Assembly (NCBI GenBank): GCA_025054935.1
Contig: JANWZD010000003.1
Location: 62,001-126,000 of the forward strand
From: Dehalococcoidia bacterium
Lineage (GTDB): Bacteria > Chloroflexota > Dehalococcoidia > SpSt-223
Reading direction: 5' to 3'
DNA length: 64,000 bases
Shown: piece by piece, positions 41,236 to 50,696 of the stretch
Layout: each line of letters begins with the position of its first letter
How positions within the stretch are numbered: position 1 is the first letter of the stretch
The notes under the pieces: model-generated
The model's input: the letters and a program-made list of their open reading frames with translations, nothing else
The model's database searches: none
What the model was told of the DNA's origin: nothing
Program-made: the position numbers and the translations under genes

Positions 41236-41724
41236 ATGGAAACAATGACCGATCCACTTGCCAGCCGAGTGCGCGCCGAGCATGCTGCGCTCCTGCGGAG
41301 CCGGGGCCTTCGGGTCACCCCGCAGCGCATCGTCATCCTTGGCGCGATCGCTGGTGCCCATGACCATTTTTCCGCCGAGGATATCCACTCAGCGATCGCG
41401 GAAGACAACCCGGGCATCAACCTCTCGACGGTGTACCGGACGCTCGAGACCTTTGAGCGGCATCACTTAGTGCGGCGGACTGACCTCGGGCTTGGCCGGA
41501 TCGTCTATCACTGGTCGGGACGTCTCTCTCACCATCATCTGGTCTGTCACGCCTGCGGCCGTATCGTCGAGATCGAGGACGACGCCCTCGACCCGCTCAA
41601 GCGCGAGCTGGAGCGGCGCTACGCCTTTCACGCCGATCTTAACCACCAGTCGATCTTTGGACATTGCGCCGACTGTCTCAATCATGACGACGCCGAGGAA
41701 GGCTTGCCGAGCGAAAAACCTTAA
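41236..41724 (+). CDS. Fur-family transcriptional regulator
   Basis: A 162-residue Fur/PerR/Zur-type repressor. The winged helix reads 'LRSRGLRVTPQRIVIL' and 'EDNPGINLSTVYRTLETFE'. The His-rich metal region reads 'RLSHHHLVCHACGRIVEI' (first CxxC) and a second pair 'CADC' lies near the C-terminus, so the structural zinc site is present. Which metal or signal it senses cannot be told. ATG 41236 follows GGGGTGA; an in-frame GTG at 41176 is only 3 nt after the TACAAT box and is less likely. The promoter of the next gene overlaps its last codons. Confidence 0.92.
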   Translation: METMTDPLASRVRAEHAALLRSRGLRVTPQRIVILGAIAGAHDHFSAEDIHSAIAEDNPGINLSTVYRTLETFERHHLVRRTDLGLGRIVYHWSGRLSHHHLVCHACGRIVEIEDDALDPLKRELERRYAFHADLNHQSIFGHCADCLNHDDAEEGLPSEKP

Positions 41725-41732
41725 GCTATACT
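41704..41732 (+). promoter_or_regulatory. Promoter of the carH-like gene
   Basis: TTGCCG (41704-41709), 17-nt spacer, TATACT (41727-41732). The ATG follows after 10 nt, so the leader is at most a few bases. Confidence 0.65.
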
Positions 41733-41738
41733 TCACGT

Positions 41739-41748
41739 TACCATGGTA
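41739..41748. promoter_or_regulatory. Palindrome TACCATGGTA over the carH start
   Basis: Ten-base perfect palindrome covering the predicted transcription start and the ATG; a candidate site for autoregulation. Confidence 0.35.
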
Positions 41749-42675
41749 TCGGCAAGCACGAATGGTCTCCAGCCGCCGCGCGCGCGCACCTTCGGCATCG
41801 GCGAGGCGGTCGAACGCCTTCGTGCCGAGTTTCCCGACGTCAGCATCAGCAGCCTTCGCTTTCTCGAGCGCGAAGGGCTGCTCGGCCCGCGCCGCACCGC
41901 CGGCGGTCACCGGCTCTTTTCCGAGGAAGACCTCGAGCGCGTCCGGCTTATCAAGCGTCAGCAACAGCAGCACCGGTCGCTTGCCGAGATCCGCGAACTG
42001 CTTGCTCGGCGCGACCGCCTCGGCACCCCTGCCGAGCTTGCCGACCGCTTTGTCGACGCCATCGCCGCCCGCGACGTGCGTCGCGCCTACGACTTGATCG
42101 ACGAGGCGGGCCGCGTCGGGGTGTCGATGCGGACGATCTGTCTTGAGATCCTGACCCCGGCGCTGGTGAAGATCGGCGACCTATGGGCACGGGGCGAGCT
42201 TGATGTCGCGCACGAACATCTCGCCAGCGCCGTCGTGCGCGATCTCCTCTCCGCTCTTCGTGCCTATCAGCTGCCGGTTCGGCCGAATGGACGCGTTGCA
42301 GTCGCTGCCTGCGCTGCTCACGAGCGGCACGAGCTTGGGCTGCGCATGGTCGCTGCCCTGCTCGAGCAGGAAGGCTGGACGGTGCACTTCCTCGGCGCCG
42401 ACACTCCGCTGGCCAGCACGCTGCAGATGGTGGCGGACAATCAGGCCGACCTGCTCTTGATCTCGGTCGGCGAGCCGTCCAGCCGGGCATTCGTCGAAGC
42501 GGTCGCCCATGAGATCGCCTCCTGGTCTCCAAGCAAACGGCCAAAACTGGTCATCGGCGGACGCGCCGCCGCTGAGGCCGCGGCCGGCCTGCCGGTCGAC
42601 TTCGTCGCCACCAGCGCCGAGCACCTGCTCGCTTGGCCTGAGCTTCGCGCCTCGCGTCGCCCTCAGCCGTCATAA
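41743..42675 (+). CDS. carH: CarH-type MerR regulator with B12-binding photosensor domain
   Basis: A 310-residue protein. A MerR helix-turn-helix (about 15-85, 'SISSLRFLEREGLLGPRRTA') is followed by a four-helix cap (about 95-175) and a cobalamin-binding Rossmann domain (about 183-300). The cap has the W-x9-E-H motif (Trp148, Glu158, His159) specific to CarH photoreceptors. The B12 domain has E-x-H-x-x-G (Glu194, His196, Gly199), with His196 as the expected cobalt ligand. CarH tetramers with adenosylcobalamin repress carotenoid genes in the dark and fall apart in light. Here the next gene is a carotenoid-type oxidoreductase with zero spacing. LitR is the close alternative name. Confidence 0.88.
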   Translation: MVSASTNGLQPPRARTFGIGEAVERLRAEFPDVSISSLRFLEREGLLGPRRTAGGHRLFSEEDLERVRLIKRQQQQHRSLAEIRELLARRDRLGTPAELADRFVDAIAARDVRRAYDLIDEAGRVGVSMRTICLEILTPALVKIGDLWARGELDVAHEHLASAVVRDLLSALRAYQLPVRPNGRVAVAACAAHERHELGLRMVAALLEQEGWTVHFLGADTPLASTLQMVADNQADLLLISVGEPSSRAFVEAVAHEIASWSPSKRPKLVIGGRAAAEAAAGLPVDFVATSAEHLLAWPELRASRRPQPS

Positions 42676-44271
42676 ATGGCGCGCATCGTTGTCATCGGCG
42701 CCGGGATCGGCGGGCTGACCGCTGCGGCGCTCCTCGCTCGGCGCGGACATGACGTCACCGTCCTCGAGCGCCATGTCGATGCCGGCGGCTGCGCGGCGAC
42801 ATTCTTTTACCAGCGCTTTCTGTTCGATTGCGGGGCGACCCTTGCCGGCGGCTTCCGCGAGGGCGGTCCGCACCAGCAGGTCGCGGCGGCCCTCGCGATC
42901 CGCTGGCCAGTCCGCCCGGTCGACCCCGCGATGATCGTCCAGATCGGTGACGACCGGATCACGCGCTGGGCCGACCCCGCTGCTTGGCGCGACGAGCGGC
43001 GGCGTGCCTTCCCCTCGCCTGCTGCCGAGCGCTTCTGGCAGGCCCAGGAGGCGCTCGCGGATCAGCTCTGGGCGCTGGCGGCGCGGCGCCCGCCTTGGCC
43101 GCCGGCCGGGCTTGCCGACCTGCTCGCCCTTGCAGGCTGTCTTCGCCTTGGCGATGTGCGCCTGCTGCCGGCGCTCGGGCGCACTGCTCGCGAGATGCTT
43201 CCGCCTGACCTGCCCTTGCTTGCGGCGTTTGTCGATGCGCAGCTGCTCATCTCGGCGCAAACGCTCGCCGCGGAGACAGTGTGGCCGTATGCTGCTGTCG
43301 CCCTCGACCTTGCGCGCCAAGGTGTTGTCGAAGTGGAAGGCGGCATCGGCGCTCTTGCCCGCACCGTGGCAGCGGCGCTCCGCCGCGATGGCGGGCGGCT
43401 GTTGACGAAGCGTGAAGTCACGGCGCTCAGTTGGCGCGGCGACCGGGTCGATGGCGTCATCACGCAGCGGGGGGAGCGGTATCCGGCCGAGGTCGTCATC
43501 GCCAATCTGACGCCGTGGAATCTTGTCCAGCTGCTGGGCGACCGCGCGCCAGCGCGCCTGCGCCGGCGCATCGCTGCCCTCCCCGTCGGCTGGGGCGCCT
43601 TCACGCTCTATCTCGGTGTTCCCGCGGACGCAGTTCCGCCCGGCACGCCGACCCATTACCAGCTTGTGGTCGACCCGAGCGCGCCGTTAGGCGAGGGCAA
43701 CAGCCTCTTCATCTCGCTCTCCCCCGAGTGGGACCACAGGCGCGCGCCCGCCGGCTTTCGGACGGTGACGATCTCAACCCACACTGCGGTCGCCCCCTGG
43801 TGGTCGCTTGATCGCGCAGCCTATCTTGAGCGGCGCGCCCGCTACACGGAGCGGCTCCTTGCCGCTGCGGCCCAGGTGCTGCCCGCCGTCCGCGCCGCCA
43901 CCCTCGTCCTGCCGGGCACGCCGCGGACCTTCGAGCGATTCACCCGGCGCTACCGCGGTCTCGTCGGCGGGTTCGGCCAGCGCAGCCTGTGGAGCAGCCT
44001 CTCGCCGCGCACCGGGGTGCCGAACGTAGTGCTTGTCGGCGACTCGATCTTCCCCGGGCAGAGCACGGCCGCGGTCTCACTCGGCGCGCTGCGCGTCGCC
44101 GACCTTGTCGATGCGCTCGTCGGCAGCGCGACCTCGCGGCGCGTTGAGAACCGGCGCCCAGTTCGTTATACTTCTCAGCAGCCTGTGCCTGTAGCTCAGT
44201 GGATAGAGCGCTACCCTGCGGAGGTAGAGGCCGTGGGTTCGACCCCCGCCAGGCACGCCGAGTTTTCTTGA
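42676..44271 (+). CDS. CrtI-like carotenoid desaturase/isomerase-family oxidoreductase
   Basis: A FAD flavoprotein of the phytoene-desaturase superfamily. N-terminal 'VVIGAGIGGLTAAALLARRG' is the dinucleotide motif; 'VLERHVDAGGCA', 'VEGGIGALARTVAAAL' and C-terminal 'VLVGDSIFPGQSTAAVSLGALRVAD' (FAD motif) fit CrtI/CrtO/CrtISO types; the substrate is not evident. It starts 1 bp after the CarH-like gene and should be co-regulated. The frame has no stop where the family ends (about 44130). It runs through the whole tRNA-Arg gene on the same strand and stops at 44269-44271 inside the next promoter, so the last ~45 residues are tRNA-derived read-through. Confidence 0.88.
   Translation: MARIVVIGAGIGGLTAAALLARRGHDVTVLERHVDAGGCAATFFYQRFLFDCGATLAGGFREGGPHQQVAAALAIRWPVRPVDPAMIVQIGDDRITRWADPAAWRDERRRAFPSPAAERFWQAQEALADQLWALAARRPPWPPAGLADLLALAGCLRLGDVRLLPALGRTAREMLPPDLPLLAAFVDAQLLISAQTLAAETVWPYAAVALDLARQGVVEVEGGIGALARTVAAALRRDGGRLLTKREVTALSWRGDRVDGVITQRGERYPAEVVIANLTPWNLVQLLGDRAPARLRRRIAALPVGWGAFTLYLGVPADAVPPGTPTHYQLVVDPSAPLGEGNSLFISLSPEWDHRRAPAGFRTVTISTHTAVAPWWSLDRAAYLERRARYTERLLAAAAQVLPAVRAATLVLPGTPRTFERFTRRYRGLVGGFGQRSLWSSLSPRTGVPNVVLVGDSIFPGQSTAAVSLGALRVADLVDALVGSATSRRVENRRPVRYTSQQPVPVAQWIERYPAEVEAVGSTPARHAEFS
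44144..44172 (+). promoter_or_regulatory. Promoter of tRNA-Arg
   Basis: TTGAGA (44144-44149), 17-nt spacer, TATACT (44167-44172), 12 nt before the mature tRNA end. It lies inside the 3' end of the crtI-like frame. Confidence 0.75.
44185..44257 (+). tRNA. tRNA-Arg, anticodon GCG
   Basis: Complete cloverleaf, 73 nt. Acceptor GTGCCTG/CAGGCAC (7 bp), D stem GCTC/GAGC, anticodon stem CTACC/GGTAG with loop CTGCGGA (anticodon GCG), T stem GTGGG/CCCGC with loop TTCGACC, discriminator G. The next bases are CCG, so the CCA end is not encoded. GCG reads CGC and CGU; bacteria usually use ACG (inosine) for these codons. Confidence 0.95.
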
Positions 44272-44296
44272 CAAGCAGCGCAAAGATCGGTAGGCT
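44268..44296 (+). promoter_or_regulatory. Promoter of the T-box leader / ilv-leu operon
   Basis: TTGACA (44268-44273, consensus), 17-nt spacer, TAGGCT (44291-44296). The TGA of the -35 is also the stop codon of the crtI-like frame. Confidence 0.75.
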
Positions 44297-44520
44297 GCTC
44301 TGCAGTCAGACAATATCTGGCGACGACGGGGAGTAGTACGCGCCCGCGTGGATGCCAGCGAGTTGGGGAGCGGTGCGAGCCCAACCTTCCAGCGGCGCGG
44401 AACTCGCCCCAGAGCTGTTTGTGCCAACCGCGCAACGCTGCGCGTAGTAGTGCAAGCCGGGTGCGCCCGATAGCGCGCAGTGAGTGGGTGCTTCGGCATC
44501 AACAAGGGTGGTACCGCGGG

Positions 44521-44554
44521 AACGCTCCCGTCCCTTTGGACGAGGAGCGTTTTT
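44521..44554 (+). terminator. T-box terminator 1
   Basis: AACGCTCC-CGTCC, CTTT loop, GGACG-A-GGAGCGTT, then TTT. It competes with the first antiterminator. Confidence 0.88.
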
Positions 44555-44602
44555 CGATCGGGCCGCCGCCGAGCGCCAATGAGGGTGGTACCGCGGGGCT
44601 GT

Positions 44603-44635
44603 GCTCTCGTCCCTCCGGGGACGAGAGCTTTTTTT
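44603..44635 (+). terminator. T-box terminator 2
   Basis: GCTCTCGTCCC, TCCG loop, GGGACGAGAGC (11 bp, perfect), then seven T. It is stronger than terminator 1. Confidence 0.92.
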
Positions 44636-44726
44636 CTGTCGCCGGCAACGACGCCGGATCGTTTCCCAACGACGGAACGCACGGAAATAGCGGGCGCACT
44701 CCGCCGCAGGGGCGAGGCGCCACAGC

Positions 44727-44751
44727 CCGGCTGCGCTCCAAGCGCAGCCGG
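44727..44751 (+). promoter_or_regulatory. Hairpin abutting the ilvN ribosome-binding site
   Basis: CCGGCTGCGCT, CCA loop, AGCGCAGCCGG (11 bp, perfect), ending 1 nt before the AAGGAGG of ilvN. It may hold the ribosome-binding site open or protect the 5' end of a processed mRNA. Confidence 0.5.
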
Positions 44752-44766
44752 CAAGGAGGCAGACGC

Positions 44767-46313
<1,547 letters not shown>

Positions 46314-46326
46314 GCAGGAGGGGAAG

Positions 46327-47874
46327 ATGGATCGAGTCTTGATATTCGACACGACGCTGCGCGATGGCGAGCAATCGCCGGGCTGCACGCTCAATGTCGA
46401 GGAGAAGCTGGAGATCGCCCACGCCCTCGCCCGCCTCGGCGTCGACATCATCGAAGGCGGCTTTCCGATCAGCTCGCCGGGCGACTTCGAAGCCGTCCGC
46501 CTGATGGCGGAGCAGATCCGCGATGTCCAGATCTGCGGGCTGGCGCGCGCGCTGCCGGCCGATATCGATCGCGCGGCCGAAGCGCTCAAGTCCGCTGCGA
46601 ACGGCCGGATTCATGTGTTCATCTCTTCCTCCGATATCCATCTGATGCACCAGATGCGTAAGGGGCGAGAGGAGGTCCTCGAGCAGACGCGCGCGATGGT
46701 CCGGCGGGCGCGCAACTACACCGACAACGTCGAGTTCAGCCCCATGGACGCCACCCGCTCTGACCCCGACTATGTCGTCGAACTGCTGAACGTGGCGGTC
46801 GAAGAAGGGGCGACAACACTCAACATCCCGGATACCGTCGGCTACGCCACGCCGGAGGAGTACTTCGCCCTGATCCAGAAAATCATGAACGAGGTCAAGG
46901 GGATCGAGAAGTGCATCGTCAGCACCCACACCCACAACGACCTCGGCCTTGCAGTCGCCAACGCCCTCGCGGGGATCCGGGCGGGAGCGCGTCAGGTCGA
47001 ATGCACCATCAACGGCATCGGCGAGCGGGCTGGCAACGCAGCGCTGGAAGAGATCGTGATGGCGCTGCGGACGCGGCGCGACTTTTACCGCATCGACACC
47101 AAGATCGACACCACCCAGATCTACCGGGTCAGCCGGCTTGTCGCTGACCGCACGGGGATGGTGGTGCAGGCCAACAAGGCGATCGTCGGCCTCAACGCGT
47201 TCCGCCACGAGTCTGGCATCCATCAGGACGGCATCCTGAAGGAGCGCTCGACTTATGAGATTATGGACCCGGCCTCTATCGGCTGGCCGGCAAGCCAGCT
47301 CGTGCTCGGCAAGCACTCCGGCCGCCATGCGCTCAAGCAGCGGCTCCTGGAGCTGGGCTACGAGCTGAGCGAGGAGGACCTGAACCGCACCTTTGTCCGC
47401 TTCAAGGAGCTTGCCGACCAGAAAAAGGAAGTGTCCGACCGTGACCTCGAGGCGCTGGTTGCCGAAGAGCATCGTATCCAGTCGGAGACGTGGAAACTCG
47501 ATCACGTCCAAGTGACGTGCGGCGACCACAGCATCGCGACAGCAACGGTGCGGCTGATCGACCCCGAAGGACGCATGATCACCGACGCGGATACGGGCAC
47601 CGGGCCGGTCGACGCCGTCTACCGCGCTATCAATCGGATCATCGGCGTGCCGAACGTACTCTCAGAGTTTTCCGTCAAGTCGGTGACGGAGGGGATCGAT
47701 GCCATCGGCGAAGTGACCATCCGGATCGACCATGATGGGCAGTCGTACATTGGCCGCGGCGCGAGCACCGATATTATCGTTGCCTCCGCGCGCGCGTATA
47801 TGAACGCGCTCAACCGCCTCTTGTCGAACCGCGAGGTGTCGACGGCGAAGATTGTCCGCACGGTGACCCCGTGA
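46327..47874 (+). CDS. leuA: 2-isopropylmalate synthase
   Basis: A 515-residue enzyme for the first leucine-specific step. The catalytic TIM barrel has '[17 protein letters not shown]', metal-binding HxH in '[16 protein letters not shown]', and '[20 protein letters not shown]'. A linker follows, then a C-terminal LeuA dimer domain (about 390-515, '[20 protein letters not shown]') that gives leucine feedback inhibition. It follows ilvC by 13 bp, with GAGGGG before the ATG, and overlaps leuB by 4 bp (GTGA). Confidence 0.96.
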   Translation: MDRVLIFDTTLRDGEQSPGCTLNVEEKLEIAHALARLGVDIIEGGFPISSPGDFEAVRLMAEQIRDVQICGLARALPADIDRAAEALKSAANGRIHVFISSSDIHLMHQMRKGREEVLEQTRAMVRRARNYTDNVEFSPMDATRSDPDYVVELLNVAVEEGATTLNIPDTVGYATPEEYFALIQKIMNEVKGIEKCIVSTHTHNDLGLAVANALAGIRAGARQVECTINGIGERAGNAALEEIVMALRTRRDFYRIDTKIDTTQIYRVSRLVADRTGMVVQANKAIVGLNAFRHESGIHQDGILKERSTYEIMDPASIGWPASQLVLGKHSGRHALKQRLLELGYELSEEDLNRTFVRFKELADQKKEVSDRDLEALVAEEHRIQSETWKLDHVQVTCGDHSIATATVRLIDPEGRMITDADTGTGPVDAVYRAINRIIGVPNVLSEFSVKSVTEGIDAIGEVTIRIDHDGQSYIGRGASTDIIVASARAYMNALNRLLSNREVSTAKIVRTVTP

Positions 47875-48968
47875 GAGCGACAATCGCCCTCCTGCCAGGT
47901 GACGGCATCGGCCCCGATGTTGTCCGCCAAGCTGTCGCCGCGCTCGACGCGATTGCCTTGCGCTTTGGGCATACGTTTGAGTATCGGACGGCCCTCATCG
48001 GCGGCTGCGCGCTCGACGAGACCGGCAACTCCTTCCCACCGGAGACGGAGCGGATCGTGCTCGAGGCCGATGCTGTGCTCCTCGGCGCGGTTGGCGGGCC
48101 GAAGTGGGACGACCCGAAAGCGGCCGACCGGCCCGAACGAGGGCTGCTCGCCCTGCGCAAAGCGCTTGGGGTGTTTGCCAATATTCGCCCGGTCAAGCCG
48201 CATCCGGTGGTCCGCGAGGCGACCCCGCTCAAGCCGCATCTCTTGGAGGGCGTGGACCTGCTCGTCATCCGCGAATTGCTCGGCGGGTTGTACTTTGGGC
48301 AGCCGAGTGAGCGTCGCGTTGGAGCGGCAGGCCGGGAAGCCGTTGACACGATGTTCTACTCCGAACCCGAGATCGTCCGGATCCTGCGGGTCGGCTTTGA
48401 GCTGGCGCGCTCGCGCAAGAAACGGCTCACTTCGGTCGACAAAGCGAATATTCTGGCGACGTCACGCCTCTGGCGCGAACTGGCAAGCGAACTGGCCGCG
48501 GACTACCCGGACGTAACGCTGGAGCATGTGCTCGTCGATGCGGCGGCGATGTATCTCATCCAGCGTCCCGCTCGCTTCGATGTCATCGTCACCGAGAATA
48601 TGTTCGGCGACATTCTGACCGACGAAGCGTCGGTGCTGGCCGGGTCGATGGGGATGATGCCCTCAGCCAGCCTCGGCGACCGGACCGAGGGCGGCATCCG
48701 GCGCGGATTGTACGAGCCGATCCACGGCTCAGCGCCCGACATCGCCGGCCAGAACAAGGCCAATCCGATCGCCACGATCTTGAGCGCGGCGCTGCTGCTG
48801 CGCTACTCCTTCGGCCTAGAAGCGGAGGCCTGCGCGATCGAAGAGGCGGTTGACCGCGTTCTTGCCGAAGGCGCCCGAACGGCCGACCTGGCCACGCCGG
48901 GCGAGCCCGTGATCGGCACAGACGCCATGGGCGCGCGCATCGCCGAAGCGATTATTCGCGCGCGCTGA
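47871..48968 (+). CDS. leuB: 3-isopropylmalate dehydrogenase
   Basis: A 365-residue beta-decarboxylating dehydrogenase. '[18 protein letters not shown]' opens it, '[13 protein letters not shown]' and 'NIRPVKPHP' are leuB-specific, '[14 protein letters not shown]' is substrate-binding, and the signature '[30 protein letters not shown]' runs through the metal-binding Asp residues. '[13 protein letters not shown]' binds NAD. The GTG start overlaps the leuA stop (GTGA), implying coupling. Genes for the leuCD isomerase are not in the window. Confidence 0.96.
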   Translation: MRATIALLPGDGIGPDVVRQAVAALDAIALRFGHTFEYRTALIGGCALDETGNSFPPETERIVLEADAVLLGAVGGPKWDDPKAADRPERGLLALRKALGVFANIRPVKPHPVVREATPLKPHLLEGVDLLVIRELLGGLYFGQPSERRVGAAGREAVDTMFYSEPEIVRILRVGFELARSRKKRLTSVDKANILATSRLWRELASELAADYPDVTLEHVLVDAAAMYLIQRPARFDVIVTENMFGDILTDEASVLAGSMGMMPSASLGDRTEGGIRRGLYEPIHGSAPDIAGQNKANPIATILSAALLLRYSFGLEAEACAIEEAVDRVLAEGARTADLATPGEPVIGTDAMGARIAEAIIRAR

Positions 48969-48971
48969 CCC

Positions 48972-49023
48972 CTGGGGCGGACGCTGGTGACCGCCCCAGC
49001 GGGGCGGTCCCGGAGACCGTCCC
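48972..49023 (+). other. Two strong hairpins between leuB and cimA
   Basis: CTGGGGCGG/CCGCCCCAG (48972-48980 with 48991-48999) and GGGGCGGTC/GACCGTCCC (49001-49009 with 49015-49023, one G-U). No T-run follows, so read-through is expected. They may mark an mRNA processing or stability element that sets cimA level apart from leuB. Confidence 0.5.
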
Positions 49024-49101
49024 GCCCCGCCCACTGGACCGGGCGGACCGTGCGCCACGGCGGCGCGTGGAACGTGACAGGTGAAGAGAGGAGCCCCGGT
49101 C

Positions 49102-50694
49102 ATGAGGGTAGAGATTTACGATACGACGCTGCGGGACGGCGCTCAAATGGAAGGGCTGTCCCTTTCTGTGGCCGATAAGCTCGAAATTGCGCGCCTGCTC
49201 GACGAACTCGGCGTTGATTACATCGAGGGAGGCTGGCCCGGCGCTAACCCGAAGGATACCGAGTTCTTTCAGCGCGCAAAGGCGCTGCCGTTCCAGCACG
49301 CGACGCTCTGCGCGTTCGGGAGCACGCGCCGAGCGGGGGTCCCAGCAGAGCAAGACCCCCAGCTGCGCGCGCTGCTCGATGCAGAGACGCCGGTTGTCAC
49401 GATCGTCGGCAAGTCGTGGGATCTTCACGTCACCGACGTGCTAGAGACGACGCTCGAAGAGAACCTCGCGATGATCCGCGATAGCGTCCGCTATCTGCGG
49501 GAGCAGGGCCGTCGGGTTTTCTATGACGCAGAGCATTTCTTTGACGGCTATCGTGCGAACCCGGAATTCGCCCTTCAGACCATCGCGACCGCTGCTCGCG
49601 CCGGTGCCGAGCGCATCATCCTGTGCGATACCAATGGGGGGAGCCTTCCCGCGTGGATCCGCGAGGTGGTGAGCGCTGTTCGGGCGCGCGTGCCCAACGT
49701 CGCGCTCGGCATCCATACCCACAATGACGGCGACTTAGCGGTGGCGAACAGCCTCGCCGCGGTTGAGGCTGGCGCGATCCAGGTCCAAGGCTGCATCAAC
49801 GGGTACGGCGAGCGTGTGGGGAACGCGAACCTCTGCTCGGTCATTCCGAACTTAGCGCTCAAGCTCGGCTATGAGGTGCTCCGTCCCGGCGCGCTCGAGC
49901 GGCTGACCGAAGTGAGCCATCTCGTCAGCGAGATCGCCAATCTTGCCCCGAATGCGCATCAGCCGTTTGTCGGTCGCAGCGCGTTCGCGCATAAAGGCGG
50001 CTTGCACGTTTCCGCCTTCATGAAGGTGGCGGAGAGCTATCAGCACATCGACCCCGCCGTGGTTGGCAATCGCCCGCGGGTCGTCGTTTCGGAGCTGTCG
50101 GGGCGCGGAAACATTCTCTACAAGCTGCAAGAGCGCGGCTTGGATATCGAGGCGACAAGCGGCGAGGTGCGGCGCATTCTCGAGCGCGTCAAGCAGCTCG
50201 AGCATCAAGGGTTCGAGTTTGAGTCGGCAGAGGCCTCCTTCGAGCTGCTGGTGCGGCGAAGCCGGCCGGGATATCGCGCTCCGTTCGAACTGGTCGACTG
50301 GCTCGTCATCGTCGAGCGCCGCCGGCGCGCGCCCGGCGAGTCCGACGAGGACGGCCTGCTCTCGGAAGCGACCGTAAAGGTGCGGGTCAACGGCGAGTTG
50401 GTCCACACCGCCGCCGAGGGAAATGGGCCGGTAAATGCGCTTGATCAGGCACTTCGCAAAGGACTGACGGCGTTCTACCCCCAGATCGAGCGTATCCGCC
50501 TAGTTGACTATAAAGTGCGGATTCTCGATGGCGGAAGCGGCACGGGCTCGACGGTGCGCGTTCTGATCGAATCGTCCGATGGCCAGCGCGAGTGGCGCAC
50601 TGTCGGCTGCTCGACGAATATCATCGAAGCAAGCTGGCAGGCGCTTGCGGACAGTCTCGAATACTGGCTGACGCTGGACGGGATGGCGGGCTGA
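49102..50694 (+). CDS. cimA: (R)-citramalate synthase
   Basis: A 530-residue LeuA-superfamily enzyme. It condenses pyruvate and acetyl-CoA to citramalate, the threonine-independent entry to isoleucine. 'YDTTLRDGAQMEGLSLSV', 'HTHNDGDLAVANSLAAVEAGA' and 'INGYGERVGNANLCSVIPNLA' are typical of CimA (TIGR00977 type) rather than LeuA. The C-terminal regulatory domain ends 'SWQALADSLEYWL'. ATG 49102 has GGAG about 8 nt upstream. It lies 133 bp after leuB across two hairpins and is probably the last gene of the T-box operon. Confidence 0.94.
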   Translation: MRVEIYDTTLRDGAQMEGLSLSVADKLEIARLLDELGVDYIEGGWPGANPKDTEFFQRAKALPFQHATLCAFGSTRRAGVPAEQDPQLRALLDAETPVVTIVGKSWDLHVTDVLETTLEENLAMIRDSVRYLREQGRRVFYDAEHFFDGYRANPEFALQTIATAARAGAERIILCDTNGGSLPAWIREVVSAVRARVPNVALGIHTHNDGDLAVANSLAAVEAGAIQVQGCINGYGERVGNANLCSVIPNLALKLGYEVLRPGALERLTEVSHLVSEIANLAPNAHQPFVGRSAFAHKGGLHVSAFMKVAESYQHIDPAVVGNRPRVVVSELSGRGNILYKLQERGLDIEATSGEVRRILERVKQLEHQGFEFESAEASFELLVRRSRPGYRAPFELVDWLVIVERRRRAPGESDEDGLLSEATVKVRVNGELVHTAAEGNGPVNALDQALRKGLTAFYPQIERIRLVDYKVRILDGGSGTGSTVRVLIESSDGQREWRTVGCSTNIIEASWQALADSLEYWLTLDGMAG

Positions 50695-50696
50695 TT

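Larger units (their letters stand above)
44303..44635 (+). ncRNA. Leucine T-box riboswitch with two antiterminator/terminator modules
   Basis: Stem I is complete: lower helix GGGG/CCCC, specifier loop with AGTA (5') and GGAA (3'), specifier CTC (44403-44405, Leu) followed by G, helix GCGCC/GGCGC, a distal TTGGG/CCCAA helix and loop GGTGCGAG. The T-box AGGGTGGTACCGCGG occurs twice, at 44505-44519 and 44582-44596, each followed by its own terminator. Only about 27 nt separate the first terminator from the second T-box, with no second Stem I. The TGGT bulge fits the ACCA end of tRNA-Leu. Uncharged tRNA-Leu would have to release both terminators to allow transcription of ilvN-ilvC-leuA-leuB-cimA. 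Confidence 0.93.

Noticed and set aside
44505-44596. Duplicated T-box as a recent DNA repeat or assembly error
   Set aside because: The two modules share only the conserved T-box core; loops, stems and spacers differ, so they are old, distinct elements.
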